Positions 6,899-14,882 of a stretch of 64,000 nt of DNA are shown here, one piece after another. Position 1 is the first letter of the stretch. The number at the start of each line of letters is the position of its first letter. The notes below the pieces were generated by a model that did not search any database, was not told the DNA's origin, and saw nothing but the letters and a program-made list of their open reading frames with translations. Made by a program: the position numbers and the translations under genes. This DNA comes from Flavobacterium sp. MDT1-60 (GTDB taxonomy: Bacteria; Bacteroidota; Bacteroidia; Flavobacteriales; Flavobacteriaceae), in the NCBI RefSeq assembly GCF_014844035.1, contig NZ_CP062159.1:5270001-5334000 (forward strand). Reading direction: 5' to 3'.

Positions 6899-9328
6899 AT
6901 GAAAAAAGTAGTTTTCCTTTATTTTCTGCTCTGTGTATCTTTTGGCTACAGCCAAAAGAAAACCCTACAGGCACAATCTACCTCGCAACCTATTATTATT
7001 GATGGAAAACTAGACGAGACTGCGTGGGAAAATGCCCCGATTGCTTCTGATTTTATCATGTTTGAACCCGACAACGGAAAACCAATTCCTGAATCTCAAA
7101 AAACAGAAATCAAAGTTATATACAACAACGACGCTATTTACATAGGTGCCATGATGTATGATGATCAGCCAAACAAAATTTTAAAAGAGATTTCACAACG
7201 TGATAATTTTGGAACTGCTGATATTTTTGGTGTTTTCATCAACGGCTTTAATGACGGACAACAAAACTTTGAGTTTTTTGTTTCAGCAGCCGATGTTCAG
7301 GGAGATTGTATCATGACAGATGTCATTGGAGAAGATTATTCCTGGGATGCTGTCTGGATTAGCAAAGCAAAAATAACCGATAAAGGCTGGATTGTGGAGA
7401 TTAAAATTCCGTATGCCGCTTTGCGATTCTCCGCAGAAAATAAGCAAACCTGGGGAATTAATTTTTTCAGGGAAGTAAAAAGAGAACGCAGGAAATATAC
7501 ATGGACACTAATTAATACCAAAATAGGAACATTTACCCAACAAAATGGTGAATTAACAGGAATTGAAAACATCAAACCTCCTACCAGATTGTTTTTTATG
7601 CCGTATGCTTCCTATTATTTAAATGCTGCTGACGGTCAAAAAACCTACGGAACAATGAAAGGCGGTATGGACATTAAGTACGGAATTACAGACGCCTTTA
7701 CTTTGGATGCAATTCTGGTTCCTGACTTTGGGCAAACAAAATACGACGATCAAATTTTGAATTTGAGTCCGTTCGAACAGCAATTCAACGAAAACAGGGC
7801 CTTTTTTACAGAAGGAACCGATTTATTTAATAAAGGAAACATCTTTTACTCCAGAAGAATTGGAGGTGCACCTTCTATAGATCCTGAATTAAATGATAAT
7901 GAAGAAGTGATTGAAACTGTTCAAAATGTGAATCTGATTAATGCTCTGAAGGTTTCGGGAAGAACGAAAAACGGATTGGGAATTGGAGTTTTAAATGCCG
8001 TTACCGAAAAAACTTTTGCCACTGTAAAAGATACGATTTCAGGAGACACAAGAAAAATAGTTGTTGAACCCCTGACTAATTATAATGTTTTGGTTATAGA
8101 TCAGCGCTTTCGGAAAAATTCTTCCGTGACCTTTATAAATACAAACGTTACAAGAAATGCACATTACAGAGATGCCAATGTTTCGGGCTTAGCCTGGGAT
8201 TTAAATACCAAAGCAAATACCTATAATTTATCTGGAAATGTGAAATACAGTATTATCAATCAAACTGAAGATAAAACGGGTGTCTTCTCCACTATCGGTT
8301 TTGCCGAAACTACTGGAAAATACCGTTACAGCGTAGGTACCGATTTTGTCACAAAAGGGTACGATCCTAACGATCTCGGAATTAACTTTTATACTAATTA
8401 TTACAATTTCTACGGAAATGCTAATTATAGAATTCTAAACCCAACAAAGCTTTTTAACAGCTTTAAGGTAAACTATAATATGTATGTAGAATTCAATAAA
8501 GAATCCGGAAAAGTGCAGGATAATAATATTGAAGCAAATGTAAACCTGAGCACGGTAAAAAATAATTATTACGGCGGAGGAATCACAGTTTTTCCTTTAG
8601 TGTCTCATGATTATTATGAGCCAAGAGCAGACAATCGTTATGTTATTATTCCGAGAAGAGTTGAGGCGTGGGGTAGCATTTCTACAAATTACAATCATAA
8701 ATTTGCTTTAGATCTAAATCCGTCAATTGCTATTGCTGACGAACATAGACGAATGGCATATGGCTTTGATATTGGACCGAGATATCGCTTTAGTGATAAA
8801 CTTTTAATGGTCTATACTTTTAGTTATTTTAGAAAAAACAACAACAAAGGCTATATCGATGGTTATGATGATGATGATAATGAAAGCACTCCGAAAACTA
8901 TTGTTTTTGCCAATCGAAATGTAATTACCTATTCGAATACAATTACCGGAAAATATGCGCTAAACAGTGCGATGACTTTAAATTTAGCACTTCGCCAATA
9001 TTGGTCTTATGCTGAAAACAAAGATATTCTTGAACTTCAGCAAGACGGAACTTTAACACCGTACCCTGAATATATTAAGAACAAAAATTCGAGTTTTTAT
9101 TCCTGGAATGCTGACTTATCCTATTCATGGTGGTTTGCCCCGGGAAGTCAGGTTTCGGTTTTATACCGTAATACCGCTTCCAATTTTGAACGCATTATCG
9201 ATAAAGAATTTAAGGGCAATGTAACTGCATTACTTAACAATGATGCTTTAAAACACATTTTTTCAGTCAGTGTGAAATATTTTATCGACTACAATGCTGT
9301 CAAAAATAAGCTCAGAAAGAGAGCTTAG
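6899..9328 (+). CDS. DUF5916 outer-membrane protein with CBM9-like N-terminus
   Basis: This 809-residue protein has a signal peptide ending FGYSQ. A carbohydrate-binding family 9-like domain follows at about residues 25-215 (IIIDGKLDETAWENAP, the later KGWIVEIKIPYAALRF). The remainder is a long DUF5916 region rich in alternating aromatic/polar strands, consistent with an outer-membrane beta-barrel. It contains the typical segment FNENRAFFTEGTDLF at about 298-312. The ligand is unknown. The gene is monocistronic with its own promoter at 6737-6767. Family assignment is strong; function is not established. Confidence 0.88.
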   Translation: MKKVVFLYFLLCVSFGYSQKKTLQAQSTSQPIIIDGKLDETAWENAPIASDFIMFEPDNGKPIPESQKTEIKVIYNNDAIYIGAMMYDDQPNKILKEISQRDNFGTADIFGVFINGFNDGQQNFEFFVSAADVQGDCIMTDVIGEDYSWDAVWISKAKITDKGWIVEIKIPYAALRFSAENKQTWGINFFREVKRERRKYTWTLINTKIGTFTQQNGELTGIENIKPPTRLFFMPYASYYLNAADGQKTYGTMKGGMDIKYGITDAFTLDAILVPDFGQTKYDDQILNLSPFEQQFNENRAFFTEGTDLFNKGNIFYSRRIGGAPSIDPELNDNEEVIETVQNVNLINALKVSGRTKNGLGIGVLNAVTEKTFATVKDTISGDTRKIVVEPLTNYNVLVIDQRFRKNSSVTFINTNVTRNAHYRDANVSGLAWDLNTKANTYNLSGNVKYSIINQTEDKTGVFSTIGFAETTGKYRYSVGTDFVTKGYDPNDLGINFYTNYYNFYGNANYRILNPTKLFNSFKVNYNMYVEFNKESGKVQDNNIEANVNLSTVKNNYYGGGITVFPLVSHDYYEPRADNRYVIIPRRVEAWGSISTNYNHKFALDLNPSIAIADEHRRMAYGFDIGPRYRFSDKLLMVYTFSYFRKNNNKGYIDGYDDDDNESTPKTIVFANRNVITYSNTITGKYALNSAMTLNLALRQYWSYAENKDILELQQDGTLTPYPEYIKNKNSSFYSWNADLSYSWWFAPGSQVSVLYRNTASNFERIIDKEFKGNVTALLNNDALKHIFSVSVKYFIDYNAVKNKLRKRA

Positions 9329-9444
9329 CGTGAATTAATTTTAAAAAATAAGACCTTCTTCAATTAAATTAATATTTTTTAATAGGCTTCATTTTATTAA
9401 ACATAAATGTAACATTTCCTTCTTCCACGTTTTTAGAAATGGCT

Positions 9445-9452
9445 TATCTTTG
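9445..9452 (+). promoter_or_regulatory. -7 box of gpmI
   Basis: TATCTTTG matches TAnnTTTG perfectly and lies 13-20 nt before the ATG at 9465, implying a very short leader. The TTG at its end opens the reading frame 15 nt upstream of the true start, so a TTG start at 9450 would be an artefact. Confidence 0.5.
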
Positions 9453-9464
9453 TGCAAAACAAAA

Positions 9465-10985
9465 ATGATGAATAAAAAAGTAATACTTATGATTTTAGAT
9501 GGTTGGGGGAAATCTCCTGACCCTAAAGTATCCGCAATAGACAATGCAAATGTTCCTTTTATAAACAGTCTTTACAAAAATTACCCAAGCGCTCAACTTC
9601 GTACCGATGGATTAAACGTAGGTTTACCTGAAGGTCAGATGGGAAACAGCGAAGTGGGACATATGAATCTTGGTGCCGGAAGAATTGTGTATCAGGATTT
9701 AGCCAAAATTAACCTAGCCGTAGCACATCAAACATTAGCCAAAGAACAAGTTTTGGTTGATGCTTTTACATATGCTAAAGAAAACAATAAAAAAGTACAC
9801 TTTTTAGGATTAGTTTCTGATGGAGGTGTTCACTCTCATACTTCGCACTTACGTGGATTGATCGATGCTTCTCAGGAATATGGTTTAGACCAGGTTTATA
9901 TTCATGCTTTTACAGACGGACGTGACGTTGATCCAAAATCAGGAGCTAAATACATTCACGACTTAGAAGAGCATATTAAAGATACTCCGGTAAAAATCGC
10001 ATCAATTATTGGTCGTTATTATGCAATGGACCGTGACAAACGTTGGGAGCGTGTAAAATTAGCTTACGATTTAGTCGTTAACGGTACCGGAATTCCTTCT
10101 CAAAGTGCAGTTGCCAGTGTTCTTGACAGTTATGCACACGATGTTACTGACGAATTTATTGCACCTATTGTAATGGTTGACGAAGAACAAAAACCGCTAG
10201 CAACAATTGTTGAAGGTGATGTTGTAATCTTCTTCAATTTCAGAACTGACAGAGGCCGTGAACTTACAGAAGCACTTTCACAACATGATTTCCACGAGCA
10301 AAACATGCACAAATTGAACTTGTATTATGTAACGCTTACCAACTACGACGAAACATATCAAAACGTAAAAGTTGTTTATAATAAAGATAATATTACCGAA
10401 ACGCTTGGTGAGGTTTTAGAGAAAGCGGGTAAAACGCAAATCCGTATTGCTGAAACAGAAAAATATCCGCACGTAACATTTTTCTTTTCCGGCGGAAGAG
10501 AAACTCCTTTTGAAGGCGAATCTCGTATCTTAAGAAATTCTCCTAAAGTAGCAACTTACGATTTACAGCCAGAAATGAGCGCCTATGAACTAACTACTGC
10601 ACTTGTTCCTGAATTAAACAAAGGCGAAGTAGATTTTGTTTGTCTTAACTTTGCTAATGGAGATATGGTTGGTCATACCGGAATTATGAGTGCTGCAATC
10701 CTTGCTTGTGAAGCAGTTGATGCTTGTGTAAAACAAGTAATTGAAGCAGCTCTTGCCAATGATTATACTACAATTGTGATTGCCGATCACGGAAATTGTG
10801 AAACAATGATTAATCCTGATGGAAGTCCAAATACAGCTCACACAACGAATCCTGTGCCTATTATTTTAGTTGACAAGAATTTGAAAAACATTCAAAATGG
10901 TGTTTTAGGAGATATTGCCCCAACTATTTTAGAATTAATGGGAGTTCCTCAACCTAACGCAATGACTTGTCATTCATTATTATAG
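9465..10985 (+). CDS. gpmI: 2,3-bisphosphoglycerate-independent phosphoglycerate mutase
   Basis: This 506-residue two-manganese enzyme interconverts 3- and 2-phosphoglycerate in glycolysis and gluconeogenesis. From the ATG at 9465 the phosphate-accepting serine is Ser62 (GNSEVGHMN) and the N-terminal metal site is D12-G-W-G. The C-terminal metal motif IADHGNCETM and the HTTNPVP segment are intact. Length is normal. An upstream in-frame TTG at 9450 lies inside the -7 box and is rejected. ATG 9468 is an equally possible start. A strong terminator follows at 11005. Confidence 0.97.
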   Translation: MMNKKVILMILDGWGKSPDPKVSAIDNANVPFINSLYKNYPSAQLRTDGLNVGLPEGQMGNSEVGHMNLGAGRIVYQDLAKINLAVAHQTLAKEQVLVDAFTYAKENNKKVHFLGLVSDGGVHSHTSHLRGLIDASQEYGLDQVYIHAFTDGRDVDPKSGAKYIHDLEEHIKDTPVKIASIIGRYYAMDRDKRWERVKLAYDLVVNGTGIPSQSAVASVLDSYAHDVTDEFIAPIVMVDEEQKPLATIVEGDVVIFFNFRTDRGRELTEALSQHDFHEQNMHKLNLYYVTLTNYDETYQNVKVVYNKDNITETLGEVLEKAGKTQIRIAETEKYPHVTFFFSGGRETPFEGESRILRNSPKVATYDLQPEMSAYELTTALVPELNKGEVDFVCLNFANGDMVGHTGIMSAAILACEAVDACVKQVIEAALANDYTTIVIADHGNCETMINPDGSPNTAHTTNPVPIILVDKNLKNIQNGVLGDIAPTILELMGVPQPNAMTCHSLL

Positions 10986-11004
10986 AAACCACTTTTTTTT
11001 AATA

Positions 11005-11042
11005 GAAAAAGAGACAAGTTTTCGGATTTGTCTCTTTTTTGT
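11005..11042 (+). terminator. Terminator of gpmI
   Basis: The stem AAAGAGACAA/TTTGTCTCTTT with a short loop is followed by a T run, 20 nt after the gpmI stop. It is a classic intrinsic terminator. Confidence 0.85.
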
Positions 11043-11056
11043 TTTATTGATTTTCA

Positions 11057-11122
11057 CCATATAAGTTATATAAGTTCATTTAAAAAGAACACTTAAAAGC
11101 ATTACTTATATAACTTATATGG
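11057..11122. repeat. Long inverted repeat, CCATATAAGTTATATAAG family
   Basis: The left arm CCATATAAGTTATATAAGTT and right arm ACTTATATAACTTATATGG are exact complements over 19 nt around a 27-nt loop. The same left arm with one change occurs at 14774-14803 with a degraded right arm. It lies between convergent genes. Confidence 0.75.
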
Positions 11123-11135
11123 TTTATAAAATTAA

Positions 11136-12390
11136 TCACATTACAAAATAATGATACGTCCATTCCACGGCATAAATTACGAGTCCGATTAAGCCTCCCA
11201 CTAATGTTCCGTTAATTCTGATGTATTGAAGGTCTTTTCCGATTTCTAATTCTAATTTTTCAGAAACTTCTTTTCCATCCCAGCTTTTTACGGTTGAAGA
11301 AATTAAATCTCCAATTACTTTTTTTATTGTTCAGAAGCACTGATAATAAATCGTTTTTGATGAAATTATTAATCTTGTCAATCATTACCGGATCTTGTTT
11401 TAATCCGTTTCCGAAACGTTGAATTAAGCTTGAAATATTATTTTTGATGGAAGATTCATCCCCTTTCTCTAAATCATTTGAAATTGATAGTTTTATTTCA
11501 TCCCAAATTCCGTTGATATAATCCTGAACTTCTTTTTTACCGGCAAAACCAAGAATTAAGTTATTGATTTTAATTCTCATTTCTTCGGAGTTTTTTACTT
11601 TATCCAGAAAATCAGCAACATATTCATCAATTTTGATTCTGATTTCACTTTCAGGTTTTTTCGCTTCATCTAAAAACTCTTGTAAACCTTTAAAAATTCC
11701 TTCTGAAATGCTTTTATCGGCCAGGCCAAAACTCAAAAAAGGCGTTGATTGTTTCACTTTTTTCCGAATCAGATCTTTATTATTTGCTAATTCTGAACTC
11801 ATAACTTCCAGAAGATTAGTTAGCAATTGATCTTTTACATTTCCTTTTTGCAAAGGTTCTAATGCCAGTGCTACCCAATCTCCAAAATTAATTGCTTCTA
11901 ATTTTTCTTTAAACTGAACCTGAATGAATCGTTTTATATCTTCATCTTTGATCGTTTTTAAAACGCCCGGAATAATATTTACAGCAACCAAATTGGCAAT
12001 TTTATTGGCATTTTCTACTTCCGAAAGCCAATCTGAAGCTTTTGTTGCAAAGTTGAATTCTTCTAATTTAATTTCTAATTTTTCACGGTTCAGAAATTCC
12101 TCCGAAACAAAATTCCCCAAATTTTCTCCTATCTCATTTTTCTTGGTTGGAATAATTGCAGTATGCCAAATCGGGATTCCAAGCGGATGGCGAAATAAAG
12201 CCACAACCGCAAACCAGTCAGCAATTCCGCCCACCATTGCGGCTTCACTAAATGCCTGAAGCATCGGAATTTTAAAATAAATGGCAATTATAAACAGTAA
12301 CACCGCAATGCCTAAAAGCGACAAAGCATTTGCCTTCATTTTCTTTAGAGCTTTTACTTTAACTATATCCTGATCTGTAGAAGTTTCCAT
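11136..12390 (-). pseudogene. DUF445 family membrane protein with C-terminal frameshift
   Basis: The frame from ATG 12390 encodes a typical DUF445 protein. It has membrane segments near residues 20-60 (ALSLLGIAVLLFIIAIYF, then the conserved VGGIADWFAVVALFRHPLG at about 53-71) and a long helical middle. Around 11324-11335, at a run of seven T, the frame is lost and the reading ends at 11260 with an unrelated tail. The adjacent frame continues correctly to a TGA at 11136-11138. It encodes [20 protein letters not shown] and a final membrane segment ([15 protein letters not shown]). The product therefore lacks its last helix unless the shift is a sequencing error or is tolerated. DUF445 function is unknown. 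Confidence 0.8.
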
Positions 12391-12484
12391 GTATTTAAAC
12401 TTTTTATTACTAATTTACGGTTTTTCTGTCAAATAGAAATTTGAAAAAGCTTCTAGTTTTAAAGAAATCCATGACATGTAAAGG

Positions 12485-12606
12485 TTTGCCACGAATTGCA
12501 CTAATTTCCACTAATTATTTTGGTGCAATTTTCAACAAATGAAATTCTGAATTCGGTTTTTATCTAAAAACTGAATTCGTGCTAATTCGTGAAATTCGTG
12601 GCAAAA
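12485..12606. repeat. Dispersed hairpin repeat, TTTGCCACGAATT family, copy 1
   Basis: The element starts TTTGCCACGAATTGCACTAA and ends with TTCGTGAAATTCGTGGCAAA, so its ends are inverted complements of about 14 nt with further internal pairing. Full copies recur at 43773-43859 and 51045-51134. It fills the gap between the divergent DUF445 and map genes. Confidence 0.8.
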
Positions 12607-12623
12607 AAATAATATTTAAATTG

Positions 12624-12631
12624 TACTTTTG
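12624..12631 (+). promoter_or_regulatory. -7 box of map
   Basis: TACTTTTG matches TAnnTTTG and lies 21 nt before the ATG at 12653. Its terminal TTG opens the frame in phase with map but is unlikely to be a start codon. Confidence 0.5.
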
Positions 12632-12652
12632 CGAACTGAAAATCTGAAAAAT

Positions 12653-13471
12653 ATGATTATCCAAAAAAGTAGGGAAGAAATCGAATTAATGCGCGAAAGT
12701 GCTTTGATCGTATCTAAAACATTAGGAATGATTGCTTCTGAAATTAAAGAAGGAGTTACCACATTATATCTTGACAAATTAGCCGAGGAATTTATTCGTG
12801 ATCATGGTGCAGTACCAAGTTTTCTTGGATTGTATGATTTCCCGAATTCTCTTTGTATGAGTCCAAATGCACAGGTTGTACACGGAATTCCTAACAATAC
12901 ACCTTTGAAAAGCGGAGACGTTATTTCAGTAGATTGTGGTGCGTTCAAAAACGGATATCACGGTGATCATGCTTATAGTTTCGAAATTGGAGAAGTTGCT
13001 CCGGAAGTTAAAAAGCTTTTGAAAGTAACTAAAGAATCTCTTTATGTAGGTATCAGAGAATTTAAAGCTGGAAATCGCGTTGAAGATGTTGGAAATGCGA
13101 TTCAAAAATATACGGAATCTCACGGTTACGGCGTTGTTCGTGAACTAGTTGGTCATGGTGTAGGGCAAAAAATGCACGAAGAACCAGAAATGCCGAACTA
13201 CGGAAAACGCGGTCGTGGAAAACTTTTCGTTGAAGGAATGGTCGTTGCAATCGAACCTATGATCAATATGGGAACCAAAAACATTAAACAATTAAAAGAC
13301 GGCTGGACAATCTTAACTGCTGACGGAAAACCAAGTGCGCATTTCGAACACGATGTGGCGCTAATTGATGGAAAACCAGAATTATTATCGACTTTTCAAT
13401 ACATCTACAAAGCATTAGGAATCGAAAGCAACGAAGAAGACGAATTCAGAAAAGTGCCTTTAGTATTATAA
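12653..13471 (+). CDS. map: Type I methionine aminopeptidase
   Basis: This 272-residue cytoplasmic enzyme removes N-terminal methionine from nascent proteins. The five metal ligands of the pita-bread fold are all present from this start: Asp94 (SVDCGA), Asp105 (HGDHAY), His168 (VGHGVGQ), Glu201 (IEPM) and Glu232 (FEHDVAL). His75-77 region VVHGIP is conserved. The usual Flavobacterium N-terminus MIIQKSREEIELMRESA supports the ATG at 12653 rather than the upstream TTG. There is no partner gene in an obvious operon. Confidence 0.96.
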   Translation: MIIQKSREEIELMRESALIVSKTLGMIASEIKEGVTTLYLDKLAEEFIRDHGAVPSFLGLYDFPNSLCMSPNAQVVHGIPNNTPLKSGDVISVDCGAFKNGYHGDHAYSFEIGEVAPEVKKLLKVTKESLYVGIREFKAGNRVEDVGNAIQKYTESHGYGVVRELVGHGVGQKMHEEPEMPNYGKRGRGKLFVEGMVVAIEPMINMGTKNIKQLKDGWTILTADGKPSAHFEHDVALIDGKPELLSTFQYIYKALGIESNEEDEFRKVPLVL

Positions 13472-13527
13472 CACAGATTTCACAAATTTGCACGAAAATA
13501 CTATATTGTTAAAAATTTCACCGATTT

Positions 13528-13911
13528 ATGATGATGCTGAATGAGTTATATTTAAAAGAAGAGTCTTATAAAATTATAGGGATTTGTATGGAAGTCCATA
13601 AAATTTTAGGCAAGGGACATAGTGAAAAAGTTTACGGTGATGCATTAGAATATGAATTTCAAAGAAATGAAATTCCTTATAGTAGAGAATTAAAATACAA
13701 TATCGCTTACAAAGACATTATATTATCAAGTTACTATTTTGCAGATTTCGTGATTTTTAATGAAATCATTTTAGAGCTAAAAGCAATTGCAACTCTTTCG
13801 AGTAGCGAAATTAAACAAACATTAAATTATCTGGCTGCATCAAAAAACAAACTAGGTTTACTGGTTAATTTTGGTGAAGACAGTTTAAAATATAAAAGAG
13901 TAATACTTTAA
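13528..13911 (+). CDS. GxxExxY family protein (PD-(D/E)XK-like)
   Basis: This 127-residue protein carries the name-giving motif G-H-S-E-K-V-Y at about residues 32-38. A later E-LK pattern (IILELKAIATL, about 85-95) matches the PD-(D/E)XK_3 nuclease-like fold. Members are common in Bacteroidota and cyanobacteria, often as multiple copies beside repeats. Biochemical function is not established, but the fold suggests nucleic-acid cleavage. It is flanked on both sides by fragments of the TTCGTGAAATT-type repeat (13472-13520, 13919-13985), which suggests it travels or is duplicated with that repeat. Confidence 0.85.
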   Translation: MMMLNELYLKEESYKIIGICMEVHKILGKGHSEKVYGDALEYEFQRNEIPYSRELKYNIAYKDIILSSYYFADFVIFNEIILELKAIATLSSSEIKQTLNYLAASKNKLGLLVNFGEDSLKYKRVIL

Positions 13912-13918
13912 CCCAAAT

Positions 13919-13985
13919 CAAAGGTTCGTGAAATTTCACCACAACATTAATTAGTGCCAATTTGTGAAATTCGTGTTCAAATCTA
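13919..13985. repeat. Degenerate copy of the TTCGTGAAATT repeat family
   Basis: The sequence contains GGTTCGTGAAATTTCACC, ATTAGTGCCAATTTGTGAAA and TTCGTG, matching the arms of the hairpin family at 12485, 43773 and 51045 but without a full palindrome. It separates the GxxExxY gene from the methyltransferase. Confidence 0.5.
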
Positions 13986-13992
13986 TTAAACC

Positions 13993-14766
13993 GTGAAGAA
14001 ACTATTCAAATTAGTACTTAATACAATACCACGTCCATTATTAATTCGTTTGAGTTATGTGGCTCGTCCAATTTTAGCTTTATCTTTAAAAGGAGACAAA
14101 TTTACTGACCCTATCGATGGGAAAAGTTTCAGATCGTTTTTGCCTTATGGATATGGAAAACAACGTAATAATGTGCTTTCACCAAGTACACTTTCATTAG
14201 AAAGACACCGTTTGCTCTGGCTGTATCTAAACGATCAGACTGATTTTTTTACAGCGCCAAAAAAGGTTCTTCATTTTGCTCCGGAACAAGCTTTTTATAA
14301 ATTATTCCGCAAGCAAAAAAACCTTGATTATACTACAACCGATTTGTTTTCGCCTTTGGCAGATGTAAAAGCAGATATATGTAATTTGCCTTTTAAAGAC
14401 AATGAATATGATGTGATTTTGTGTAATCACGTTTTAGAACATATTCCGGATGACACAAAAGCAATGCAGGAATTATTCCGGGTTTTAAAACCTGGTGGAA
14501 TGGCCGTTTTGCAAATCCCACAGGATTTATCTAGAGAAGTTACTTTTGCTGATGACTCTATTACAGACCAAAAAGAACGTGCTAAAATATTCGGTCAATA
14601 CGATCACGTTCGTATTTATGGTCGCGATTATTTTGACAAATTAAGAAGCATTGGTTTCATAGTAATCGAAGAAGATTACACCAATAAAATTACACCAGAA
14701 TTGGTAGAGAAATATTGTTTGGCAAAAGGAGAAATTATTCCACTTTGCTTCAAACAGGAAAATTAG
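13993..14766 (+). CDS. Class I SAM-dependent methyltransferase
   Basis: This 257-residue protein has a Methyltransf_11-type domain at about residues 85-200. The SAM-binding strand is KVLHFAPEQAFY. Conserved motifs are DICNLPFKDNEYDVILCNHV, then LEHIPDD, and RVLKPGGMAVLQIP. The first 80 residues are basic and aromatic and have no recognised domain. The start is a GTG, since no ATG is available near the conserved region. The substrate is unknown; small-molecule or sugar substrates are typical for this subgroup. It stands alone between repeat elements. Confidence 0.8.
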   Translation: MKKLFKLVLNTIPRPLLIRLSYVARPILALSLKGDKFTDPIDGKSFRSFLPYGYGKQRNNVLSPSTLSLERHRLLWLYLNDQTDFFTAPKKVLHFAPEQAFYKLFRKQKNLDYTTTDLFSPLADVKADICNLPFKDNEYDVILCNHVLEHIPDDTKAMQELFRVLKPGGMAVLQIPQDLSREVTFADDSITDQKERAKIFGQYDHVRIYGRDYFDKLRSIGFIVIEEDYTNKITPELVEKYCLAKGEIIPLCFKQEN

Positions 14767-14773
14767 TTTTTCC

Positions 14774-14845
14774 ACCATATAAGTAATATAAGTTCATTTA
14801 AAAAGTTTTCAGAATAGCCCAATTTTGAAAACTTTTTACTTTTAT
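14774..14845. repeat. Second copy of the CCATATAAGT repeat
   Basis: The sequence CCATATAAGTAATATAAGTT, then CATTTAAAAAG, repeats the left arm and loop of the element at 11057-11122 with one substitution. The right arm is diverged, and an AAGTTTTCA/TTGAAAACTT pair forms a smaller hairpin. Confidence 0.55.
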
Positions 14846-14882
14846 AAGCCTAACCAAAATCATACAAACCAAACCTCAAATC

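Noticed and set aside
9450..9464. TTG start of gpmI at 9450
   Set aside because: The TTG is part of the -7 box TATCTTTG; the conserved N-terminus starts at ATG 9465.
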